Shown: positions 14,898-21,207 of the stretch, piece after piece
Layout of the letters: the number at the start of each line of letters is the position of its first letter
Numbering within the stretch: position 1 is the stretch's first letter
From: Candidatus Campylobacter infans
GTDB taxonomy: Bacteria; Campylobacterota; Campylobacteria; Campylobacterales; Campylobacteraceae
Direction: 5' to 3'
Assembly (NCBI GenBank): GCA_009827235.1
Contig: SPMW01000028.1
Location: 1 to 21,207, forward strand
Length of the DNA stretch: 21,207 nucleotides
Made by a program: the position numbers and the translations under genes
Notes under the pieces: generated by a model
What the model saw: the letters and a program-made list of their open reading frames with translations, nothing else
What the model was told of the DNA's origin: nothing
The model's database searches: none

Positions 14898-15250
14898 GAA
14901 ATAAATACATCGAGGCTTTTGAAGGCGCTCAAATAGCTGGCAAAAATATCCCTAGTTTTCGCTCTGGCGATACTTTGCGCATAGCACTTCGCATTAAAGA
15001 AGGCGATAAATCTCGCTTACAAAATTTTGAAGGTATTTGCATAGCTCGCCGCGGCACTGGCACAGGTGAGACTTTCATAGTTCGCAAAATAGGCGCAAAT
15101 GGCGTAGGTGTAGAGAGAATTTTCCCACTTTATGGACAAAACATCGAAGAAATCGTAGTGCTTCGCAAAGGGCGTGTCCGCCGTGCAAAATTATTTTATT
15201 TACGCGAACGCCGTGGTAAAGCAGCGCGCATTAAAGAGCTTAAAAAATAA
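14894..15250 (+). CDS. rplS: 50S ribosomal protein bL19
   Basis: 118 aa: start [20 protein letters not shown], then [19 protein letters not shown] and a basic C-terminus with [20 protein letters not shown]. bL19 lies at the 30S-50S interface. Last gene of the operon, overlapping trmD by ATGA and followed at once by a strong terminator. Confidence 0.97.
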   Translation: MRNKYIEAFEGAQIAGKNIPSFRSGDTLRIALRIKEGDKSRLQNFEGICIARRGTGTGETFIVRKIGANGVGVERIFPLYGQNIEEIVVLRKGRVRRAKLFYLRERRGKAARIKELKK

Positions 15251-15257
15251 TTCTTTC

Positions 15258-15287
15258 ATATCGTGGCTTAAAACCACGATATTTTTT
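15258..15287 (+). terminator. Strong rho-independent terminator of the rpsP-rplS operon
   Basis: ATATCGTGG (15258-15266), loop CTTAAAA, CCACGATAT (15274-15282), directly followed by a T-run to 15287. 9-bp perfect stem, starting 7 nt after the rplS stop. Confidence 0.92.
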
Positions 15288-15410
15288 AAAATTTTAATTT
15301 CACATAAAATCCACGCTCAAATTTTAAAATCTCAATCTAATTTATTAGAATTTAGCCTTGTTGCTAAAAATGCCAAAATAAATTACAAATTTTAATTTAT
15401 ACACTTTTTA

Positions 15411-15429
15411 AGGCAATTTTGCCTACAAT
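15411..15429 (+). promoter_or_regulatory. mqnE promoter with a hairpin touching the -10
   Basis: TACAAT (15424-15429) in the context CCTACAATCTCGCC. An inverted repeat AGGCA-ATTT-TGCCT (15411-15424) lies immediately upstream and shares its last base with the -10, as in the thioredoxin promoter layout. Confidence 0.5.
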
Positions 15430-15460
15430 CTCGCCTTTAATTTAAAATTTGGTTAGAAAA

Positions 15461-16552
15461 ATGCAAGAACTTTTACTAAAACTACAAAACAATGAGCGTT
15501 TAAATTACGATGAGGGCGTAAAACTTTGGGATTTGGATTTATTTAGCTTAGGGCAAATAGCAAATAAAATTAGAATAAAAAAGCACGGCAAAAAGGTGTT
15601 TTTCAATGTAAATCGCCATATAAATCCTAGCAATTTATGCGCTGATACTTGTAAATTTTGTGCTTTTTCAGCTCACCGCAAAAACGAAAACGCCTACACT
15701 ATGAGTTTTGATGAAATAATGAGCATTGCACGCGATGCGATAAATCGCGGTATAAAAGAGCTTCACATCGTCAGCGCGCACAATCCCTTTATAAAACCAA
15801 ATGAAACATTTAAAATTTTTAAGCAAATAAAAAAAGAATTCCCACACATTCATCTAAAAGCAATGACGGCTGCTGAGGTAGATTTTATGGCTAGAAAGTT
15901 TAAATTAAGCTATGAAAATATTTTAGATGAAATGATAGAAAGCGGCGTAGATAGTATGCCAGGCGGCGGCGCTGAGATCTTTGATGAAAGCACGCGAGAT
16001 GAGATTTGCGCTAGTAAGGTTAGTAGCGAAAATTGGCTTAAAATCCATTCTTTGTGGCACGCTCGTGGCAGGCAAAGTAACGCTACTATGCTTTTTGGGC
16101 ATATTGAAAGCAAGGCGATGAGAATTGATCATATCTTGCGCCTAAGAGCCTTACAAGATGAGAGCTTAGCACGCGCAAATGGCGGATATTTCAATGCTTT
16201 TATCCCGCTTGTTTATCAACGCGATAATAATTATTTAAAAAACATAGCTTTTTTAGGCTCGGCTGAGATTCTTAGCACAATTGCGATCTCGCGCATTTTG
16301 CTTGATAATATCGCCCATATCAAGGCTTACTGGGCTACTTCTACGATGAATCTAGCAATGGTAGCGCAAGATTTTGGCGCAGACGATATGGACGGCACGA
16401 TAGAAAATGAAAGCATACAAAGCGCGGCCGGAGCAAATAGCAAGCACGGACAAGCCAAAAATGATTTTATAGAGATGATACAAACTAGCTCTTTCTTGCC
16501 AGTTGAGCGCGATAGTTTGTATAATGAGCTAAAAGTTTATAACTTATGCTAA
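15461..16552 (+). CDS. mqnE: Aminofutalosine synthase MqnE (radical SAM)
   Basis: 363 aa from the ATG at 15461; the frame also allows a TTG at 15449, but the ATG gives the family-like start QELLLKL. Seen: radical-SAM cluster NPSNLCADTCKFCAFS (C-x3-C-x2-C), LHIVSAHNP, MTAAEVDFMAR, PGGGAEIF, and GADDMDGTIENESIQSAAGA near the end. MqnE joins SAM's adenosyl group to carboxyvinyloxybenzoate to make 6-amino-6-deoxyfutalosine, the second step of the futalosine menaquinone route used by Campylobacter and Helicobacter. The C-x3-C-x2-CAF form and GGGAEIF separate it from MqnC. Own promoter; a small hairpin spans the stop. No other mqn gene in the window. Confidence 0.93.
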   Translation: MQELLLKLQNNERLNYDEGVKLWDLDLFSLGQIANKIRIKKHGKKVFFNVNRHINPSNLCADTCKFCAFSAHRKNENAYTMSFDEIMSIARDAINRGIKELHIVSAHNPFIKPNETFKIFKQIKKEFPHIHLKAMTAAEVDFMARKFKLSYENILDEMIESGVDSMPGGGAEIFDESTRDEICASKVSSENWLKIHSLWHARGRQSNATMLFGHIESKAMRIDHILRLRALQDESLARANGGYFNAFIPLVYQRDNNYLKNIAFLGSAEILSTIAISRILLDNIAHIKAYWATSTMNLAMVAQDFGADDMDGTIENESIQSAAGANSKHGQAKNDFIEMIQTSSFLPVERDSLYNELKVYNLC

Positions 16553-16567
16553 ATTCTAAAATTTAGC
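16548..16567 (+). terminator. Small hairpin at the mqnE stop
   Basis: GCTAAATT-CTAA-AATTTAGC, an 8-bp stem that includes the mqnE stop codon. No T-run follows, so it may be a weak terminator or a 3'-end stabiliser. AAATTTTAAAATTT follows at 16581-16594. Confidence 0.35.
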
Positions 16568-16604
16568 AATATTTAAATTAAAATTTTAAAATTTAAGATT
16601 ATAG

Positions 16605-17639
16605 ATGCGCGTTTATATCCACATACCATTTTGTGCTAGCAAATGCCCATATTGCGCCTTTGGCTCGGTTACTAGCTTGGATTTAATAAAGCAATATTTT
16701 AAAGCCTTAGAGCTTGATTTAAAAACCCAGCTCCAAAACCTAAACGCACAAAAAATTAAAAGCGTTTTTATAGGCGGTGGGACGCCAAGCGTAGTAAATG
16801 CTAAATTTTATGAGCCAATTTTTATGCTTTTAGCTCCCTTTTTAAGCAAAAACGCAGAGCTAACGAGCGAGGCAAACCCAAACTCTCTAAATCTAGAATG
16901 GCTAGAAAATATGCGCGCATTTGGGCTAAATCGCATTAGCATCGGCTCTCAAAGTTTTAATGAAAAAAAATTAAAATTTTTAGGGCGAAACCATAGCCCA
17001 AAAGATACTTTCAAAGCCGTAGAATACGCCAAAATCGCTGGTTTTACTAATATAAATGTAGATTTAATGTATGCTAGCAAGCTTGATGATAAAAAAATGC
17101 TAAAAAGCGAATTAGAAAACATAAAAAAGCTTCAAATAAGCCACATTTCAGCCTACGCTCTAAGCCTAGAAAAAAACACACCATTTTTTGGCCACAATGA
17201 ATACAAAAAAGATAGCACAAGGCTAGCAAAGTATTTATTTAGCGGGCTTTGTGGGCTTGGGTTGAGGCAGTATGAAATTAGTAATTTTGGGCGCGTTTGT
17301 AAGCATAATTTGGGATATTGGCGCGGTGATGATTATATTGGCGTGGGCGCGTTTAGCGTTGGCACGCTTGGATTTAGGCGTTTTAATGCTCCGCGTTCAT
17401 TAAATGCGTATATTAAAAATCCAAATTTTAAAAATATCGAGCTTTTAAGCAAGGCGCAAAAAGATTTTGAGCGCGTATTTTTGGGGCTTAGATGTATTTT
17501 GGGCGTAGAAAAAAATATTATAAAAAATAAAACTAATCTTAAAATTTTATTAGAAAACGCTAAATTAATGCAAAACAAAACGCGCGTTTATAATGATAAT
17601 TTTTTATTGGCCGATGAGCTAGCGGGGTTTTTAATTTAA
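16605..17639 (+). CDS. hemW: HemW-like radical SAM protein (HemN family)
   Basis: 344 aa. Start RVYIHIPFCASKCPYCAFGS carries the cluster cysteines in C-x3-C-x2-C with the YCAF signature; then FIGGGTPS, SEANPNSLNLEWL, GLNRISIGSQSF and ISAYALSLEKNTPF. HemN-type CPO enzymes carry an N-terminal extension that is missing here, as in HemW. HemW binds heme and delivers it to membrane enzymes and does not oxidise coproporphyrinogen; many genomes misname it. Lies before tatB-tatC-queA, the order I recall from C. jejuni (Cj0580c to Cj0577c). The ribosome-binding site is weak. Name by family; heme-chaperone function inferred. Confidence 0.88.
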   Translation: MRVYIHIPFCASKCPYCAFGSVTSLDLIKQYFKALELDLKTQLQNLNAQKIKSVFIGGGTPSVVNAKFYEPIFMLLAPFLSKNAELTSEANPNSLNLEWLENMRAFGLNRISIGSQSFNEKKLKFLGRNHSPKDTFKAVEYAKIAGFTNINVDLMYASKLDDKKMLKSELENIKKLQISHISAYALSLEKNTPFFGHNEYKKDSTRLAKYLFSGLCGLGLRQYEISNFGRVCKHNLGYWRGDDYIGVGAFSVGTLGFRRFNAPRSLNAYIKNPNFKNIELLSKAQKDFERVFLGLRCILGVEKNIIKNKTNLKILLENAKLMQNKTRVYNDNFLLADELAGFLI

Positions 17640-17651
17640 GCAAAAAACAGC

Positions 17652-17657
17652 TACAAT
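17652..17657 (+). promoter_or_regulatory. -10 box upstream of tatB
   Basis: GCTACAATCGC lies 27 nt before the tatB ATG, the same GCTACAAT element seen before the thioredoxin gene. The tat genes may therefore not depend on hemW transcription. Confidence 0.5.
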
Positions 17658-17683
17658 CGCAAAATTTTTTATCTGGATAATTT

Positions 17684-18181
17684 ATGTTTGGTATGAGTTT
17701 TAGTGAAATAATCGTAGTTATGGTGGTGGCCGTGATAGTTTTAGGCCCTGATAAACTGCCCCAAGCTATGGTAAAAATAGCCAAATTTTTTAAATATTTT
17801 AAACAAACAATAAACACAGCAAAAGGCACTTTTGAACAAGAGGTGCGTATGGCTGAGCTAAAAGACGATGCTAAAAAGTTTAAGGACTCCCTTGCTCAAA
17901 GTGCTTCAAGCGTGCGAAAAAAGCTAAGTTTTGAAGAGCTTGATGAGCTTAAAAAAACAGCCAGCGCTTTAAAAGACGATATAAATGAGAGTTTAAGCTT
18001 TAATGCAAATCTAAGCTCACAAAATGCCAAAGACGCGCTAAATAACGCAAATTTTGATGATGAAAATACACAAAATAATACACAAAATTCCAAAAACACC
18101 AGCGAACAAAATACAATAAATAATGAAATTTTAAGCCAAAAACCAAATGAAATCTCTGCCCAAAAGGCAAATAATGTTTGA
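17684..18181 (+). CDS. tatB: Twin-arginine translocase subunit TatB
   Basis: 165 aa. MFGMSFSEIIVVMVVAVIVLGPDKLP is the TatA/B N-terminus: one short membrane helix (about 5-22), the GP hinge, then a long amphipathic helix with many Lys/Glu and a low-complexity Asn/Gln/Ser tail (from about 120). TatB pairs with TatC to receive folded proteins carrying twin-arginine signals, such as respiratory enzymes. The Glu in the helix (SEII) and position before tatC favour TatB over TatA. Ends in an 8-nt ATGTTTGA overlap with tatC. Confidence 0.93.
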   Translation: MFGMSFSEIIVVMVVAVIVLGPDKLPQAMVKIAKFFKYFKQTINTAKGTFEQEVRMAELKDDAKKFKDSLAQSASSVRKKLSFEELDELKKTASALKDDINESLSFNANLSSQNAKDALNNANFDDENTQNNTQNSKNTSEQNTINNEILSQKPNEISAQKANNV

Positions 18182-18908
18182 AGATTTAAAACCGCATTTA
18201 ATTGAGCTTAGAAAACGCCTGATAATATCGTGCGTTGCGCTTATTGTAGCTTTTGGGATTTGTTTTGGTTTTTGGCAAATTTTACTTGATTTTATGATTG
18301 AGCCATTAAAAATTTCATTACCAGCAAAAAGCGATATTATTTTTAAAGAGGTTACCGAGCCATTTTTTACGGCTATGAAAGTGTCGTTTTTTGCGGGGCT
18401 TATGCTAGCTGTGCCTGTGATATTTTGGCAGTTTTGGCTTTTTGTAGCGCCAGGACTTTATGATAATGAAAAAAAATATGTAATCCCTTTTGTGCTAAGT
18501 GCTACGGCGATGTTTGGGGCTGGGGCTGCTTTTTGTTATTATTTTGTGTTGCCAGTAGGGCTTAGCTTTTTAATCAATTTTGGCGGGCAGCTCTTTTTGG
18601 CCTTACCAAGCATAGGCGAATATGTGGGCTTTTTTACTAAATTGATTATTGCTTTTGGGCTTAGTTTTGAATTGCCAGTTATTACATTTTTCTTAGCAAA
18701 AATCGGCCTTGTAAGCGATGCTAGTTTGAGGGCTTATTTTCGTTATGCTGTGGTTGGGATTTTTATTTTCGCTGCTATTATGACCCCACCTGATATATTA
18801 AGCCAAATTATGCTTGCATGCCCATTAGTTGGGCTTTACGCGCTTAGCATTTATATAGCCAAATTAGTAAATCCAGCCACAAACGATAGCGAGATAGAAA
18901 ATGAATAG
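18174..18908 (+). CDS. tatC: Twin-arginine translocase subunit TatC
   Basis: 244 aa from the ATG at 18174; another ATG at 18147 would add nine residues and a 35-nt overlap, but 18174 has AAAAGG 6-7 nt upstream and gives the family start FEDLKPHLIELRKRLI. Six membrane helices are visible. Conserved pieces: HLIELRKRL, a Glu in KEVTEPFF, FWQFWLFVAPGLYDNEKKY, and helices IV-VI ending LACPLVGLYALSIYIAKL. TatC is the signal-peptide receptor of the Tat pathway in the inner membrane. Overlaps tatB and queA by 8 nt each, so all three are co-translated. Confidence 0.97.
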   Translation: MFEDLKPHLIELRKRLIISCVALIVAFGICFGFWQILLDFMIEPLKISLPAKSDIIFKEVTEPFFTAMKVSFFAGLMLAVPVIFWQFWLFVAPGLYDNEKKYVIPFVLSATAMFGAGAAFCYYFVLPVGLSFLINFGGQLFLALPSIGEYVGFFTKLIIAFGLSFELPVITFFLAKIGLVSDASLRAYFRYAVVGIFIFAAIMTPPDILSQIMLACPLVGLYALSIYIAKLVNPATNDSEIENE

Positions 18909-19920
18909 TGATTTAGAGCTTAAAAGCTATGATTATAACTTGCCAGCCAAGCTTATAGCAAACGCCCCAGCCTCGCCAAAAGGCAGTGAGAAAATGCTGG
19001 TTTATTATAGAACCACGGGTGAAATTAGGCATTTAAAATTTAGTGATTTATGCGATATTTTGCCAGAATGTGCGATTATTTTAAATGATACAAAGGTGAT
19101 TAAAGCGCGCATTTACGGGCATAAAGACAGCGGCGGCAAGATTGAACTACTCTTAAATCAACCTCTTAATGATGGAGTTTTTAGCGTTTATATAAAGGGC
19201 AAGGTTAAAAAAGGACAAATTTTAAAATTTCAAAATGGCTTGGACGCTTGCGTTTGTGAGCTTTTTAGCGATGGGAGTAAGGCAGTAAAATTTAGCCAAA
19301 ATCATAAAATTTTAAAAAATAACGAGCTTTTTGCTTTGCTTGAAAAAATCGGCCATGTTCCCTTGCCACCATACATAAAACGCCCAGATAATGAAAATGA
19401 CGAAAAATGGTATCAAAGCATTTTTGCTAAGGCGCAAGGCGCGGTGGCCGCACCTACTGCTAGCTTGCATTTTAGCCCTGAAATTTTAAATAAATTACAG
19501 GCGAAATTTCAAAGTGCTTTTATTACCTTGCATGTCGGTGCTGGAACCTTTAAGGGCGTAGAGTGCGAAAATATTTTAGAACATAAGATGCATAGTGAGT
19601 TTTTTGAGCTTTCAAATGAAGCAATCAATCTAATAACAAGCCCACAAAAGCTGCTAGCTGTTGGCACAACAGTAGCTAGGACGATTGAATATTTTGTGCG
19701 CACAGAGCAAAAAAGTGGCTTTTGTGATTTATTTTTACACTCGCAAAATCCGCCAAAAAGGCTAGATTATTTGCTTACAAATTTTCATTTGCCAAAATCT
19801 ACGCTAATTATGCTTGTAGCAAGCCTTACAGGCCTAGATGAATGCAAAAGAATCTATCAAATCGCAATAGAGCAAAAATACCGCTTTTACAGCTACGGCG
19901 ATGCGATGCTAATACTTTAA
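18901..19920 (+). CDS. queA: SAM:tRNA ribosyltransferase-isomerase QueA
   Basis: 339 aa. Uses SAM as a ribosyl donor to turn preQ1 at tRNA position 34 into epoxyqueuosine. Seen: YDYNLPAKLIANAPA, LNDTKVIKARIYG, GHVPLPPYIKRPDN, GAVAAPTASLHFS, TLHVGAGTFKGV and NFHLPKSTLIMLVASLTG. Standard length. Starts in ATGAATAG, an 8-nt overlap with tatC; the tat link is positional only. Followed after 9 nt by the gene at 19930. Confidence 0.97.
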   Translation: MNSDLELKSYDYNLPAKLIANAPASPKGSEKMLVYYRTTGEIRHLKFSDLCDILPECAIILNDTKVIKARIYGHKDSGGKIELLLNQPLNDGVFSVYIKGKVKKGQILKFQNGLDACVCELFSDGSKAVKFSQNHKILKNNELFALLEKIGHVPLPPYIKRPDNENDEKWYQSIFAKAQGAVAAPTASLHFSPEILNKLQAKFQSAFITLHVGAGTFKGVECENILEHKMHSEFFELSNEAINLITSPQKLLAVGTTVARTIEYFVRTEQKSGFCDLFLHSQNPPKRLDYLLTNFHLPKSTLIMLVASLTGLDECKRIYQIAIEQKYRFYSYGDAMLIL

Positions 19921-19929
19921 AGGACAACG

Positions 19930-21102
19930 ATGATAAAATTATTTTTTTTACTAAATTCGGCTGTTTGTTTGATGGCAAATGAAATACAAAGCGAGTTTTA
20001 CAAATCGCTTAAAAATATGGATTATAATGAAAATACACTAATTTTAAATATTTTTGCTGTGGTTTTTTTAGTAACCTCGCTGATTTTTGTGTTTAAAATA
20101 CTGCTAAATAAACCCATGCAAACATCAACAAATATAAAAGAAATCAAGCATGAAAAATATATCGCTAAGCTAAATTTTCATTATTCAATACAAAAAAGCA
20201 AAAAGCAAAATATTATTCAAACCCTAGAAAGCTATTTTGATATCTTGCATATCAAAGCGGCAAAAGGCACAAATAGAGTAATTTTCCACTTTAATCAAAA
20301 CCAAGGGCGGTATTTTTTGATGAACTCGCAAGAGATCAATTTAACGCTTTTTTCTTTACTCGAATTTTTGCTCGAAAATACCACAAACGCCGTAATAACA
20401 ATAAACATAAAGCCAAACTCGCAAGGCAAGCTAATCAAAAACGGCACCAAAATCCAAAACTATCATTTTTTTGTGCGAGTAAATAAAAATCTAAAAGATT
20501 TAGAATTTAGAATAAATAGCGTCCTTACAAACAACGCAAAGGATTTAAAGCTAAAATATCTCACCCAAGCCAAAAATTTTGCTGGGGAATTTGGCTATGA
20601 GATCACTTGCGAATTACACGAAAAATTTAGCACCTTTGGCTTTTATAAAGATTTATACGAATTAGGGCTAAAAACTCCAAAACAAAACCAAGCATTAATA
20701 AACAAAAATTGCGTGATTTTAGATGATGATATTAGTGCTTTTGGCAATTTTGCTTTATTGCTTAGATCTTTTGGGGCAAATACTCAGCCATTTTTGAGTA
20801 CAAACACATCTAAAAATCACATCTTTAACGCTATATTTAAACCAGATTTTGTCATCATAAATACTAAATTTTTTCACACAAACAGCAAAAACTCCAAGGC
20901 TTTTAGCAAGGACGAAATAGAAGCACTAATGCGCGCTAAACGCAATAAAAACTTCGTTTTAATTTTAGTAAGCAACAGCGCAAATTACGATGAAATAGAC
21001 AATAAATTAAGCGATTATTACTTGCTTAAAGAGCCATTTTGCGCTGATGTTTTTTTAGAAATTTTACAAGATAAAAATAATAAAAAACAAAGCTGGCTTT
21101 AA
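19930..21102 (+). CDS. Membrane-anchored degenerate histidine-kinase-like / receiver-like protein
   Basis: 390 aa, not assigned to a named family. Residues 1-16 look like a short signal sequence (IKLFFLLNSAVCLMA); a second hydrophobic helix (37-58, LILNIFAVVFLVTSLIFVFKIL) is followed by Lys-rich cytoplasmic sequence. The region 139-230 recalls a decayed HATPase domain: LFSLLEFLLENTTNA resembles an N-box and YLTQAKNFAGEFGYEITCEL resembles the helix and strand after the G-boxes, but no G-box is visible and there is no H-box. Residues 260-380 fit a receiver fold: ILDDD (263-267), PDFVIIN (305-311), LILVSNS (344-350) and LLKEPF (365-370) with the signalling Lys367. The phospho-acceptor position is Asn311. 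AAAGGA (19919-19924) precedes the ATG, 9 nt after queA. Likely a non-phosphorylated scaffold or sensor; inference. Confidence 0.6.
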   Translation: MIKLFFLLNSAVCLMANEIQSEFYKSLKNMDYNENTLILNIFAVVFLVTSLIFVFKILLNKPMQTSTNIKEIKHEKYIAKLNFHYSIQKSKKQNIIQTLESYFDILHIKAAKGTNRVIFHFNQNQGRYFLMNSQEINLTLFSLLEFLLENTTNAVITINIKPNSQGKLIKNGTKIQNYHFFVRVNKNLKDLEFRINSVLTNNAKDLKLKYLTQAKNFAGEFGYEITCELHEKFSTFGFYKDLYELGLKTPKQNQALINKNCVILDDDISAFGNFALLLRSFGANTQPFLSTNTSKNHIFNAIFKPDFVIINTKFFHTNSKNSKAFSKDEIEALMRAKRNKNFVLILVSNSANYDEIDNKLSDYYLLKEPFCADVFLEILQDKNNKKQSWL

Positions 21103-21207
21103 AAATTTTACTTAATAAATTTTAATAAATTAATTCTAAAATTTCTGGCGCAAAAATAAGATTTTAATGTTAAAAAATAAGCGCCCTACTTTTAAAATTT
21201 TAATCAA
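21103..21207. other. AT-rich window end, no gene seen
   Basis: About 105 nt after the last stop. It holds GGCGC and GCGCC short arms around 21144-21185, too far apart to call a terminator. No ORF or RNA recognised. Confidence 0.4.

Noticed and set aside
15174..15395. 73-aa ORF running from rplS past its terminator
   Set aside because: Overlaps rplS in another frame and crosses the strong terminator at 15258-15287; no ribosome-binding site.
18147..18173. Longer TatC start
   Set aside because: Would overlap tatB by 35 nt; the ATG at 18174 has a better ribosome-binding site and family start.
1..21207. CRISPR array, insertion sequence or phage region
   Set aside because: No spaced direct repeats, transposase, integrase or phage proteins seen on either strand.

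Overview
The window looks like chromosomal DNA from a Campylobacter species (Campylobacterota). It is strongly AT-rich. The housekeeping proteins (bS21, ValS, Ffh, TrmD, MqnE, TatC, QueA) read as Campylobacter-type. Several gene neighbourhoods match what I recall of the C. jejuni order: an AsmA-like gene, valS and metN; ffh-rpsP-khpA-rimM-trmD-rplS; and hemW-tatB-tatC-queA. The species cannot be fixed by eye.

Layout. (1) Bases 1-3735, + strand: the end of a tightly overlapping four-gene operon. It holds a 5'-truncated ornithine cyclodeaminase/mu-crystallin-like oxidoreductase, a stand-alone DltA-like amino-acid adenylation enzyme, a fold-type III PLP-dependent decarboxylase and a small carrier protein. 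This is the accessory and most interesting part: it has the parts to activate an amino acid, hold it as a thioester on a carrier, and decarboxylate or reduce it. (2) 3800-4586: a bidirectional terminator, a small minus-strand protein under a near-consensus sigma-28 (flagellar) promoter, rpsU (start corrected to a TTG), and a tRNA-Val(GAC). (3) 4834-11135, minus strand: asmA-like, valS and metN, with metN not followed by a permease or binding-protein gene. (4) 11279-15250, + strand: a small thioredoxin, ffh, then the rpsP-khpA-rimM-trmD-rplS translation operon, closed by a strong terminator. (5) 15461-21102, + strand: mqnE (futalosine menaquinone pathway), hemW-like, tatB-tatC-queA, and a membrane-anchored protein that looks like a decayed histidine-kinase ATPase domain joined to a receiver domain without its phospho-acceptor Asp.

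How the genes work together. Region 4 is translation and protein-targeting machinery (SRP GTPase, S16, L19, tRNA m1G37 methylation, 30S maturation). Region 5 supplies menaquinone, Tat export and queuosine. Region 1 is a separate small-molecule or glycan-decoration cassette whose upstream part lies outside the window.

Recurring signals. Several promoters share an extended -10 of the form GCTANAAT, four of them followed by a CG-rich CGC/CGCC block. A 14-bp palindrome, AAATTTTAAAATTT, occurs at least six times, five of them intergenic; one copy is the centre of a perfect 30-bp palindrome between valS and metN. Neighbouring genes overlap by exactly 4 or exactly 8 nt in nine places. I saw no insertion sequences, CRISPR arrays, phage genes or rRNA. 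No gene-free stretch exceeds about 250 nt; the longest is 4587-4833.
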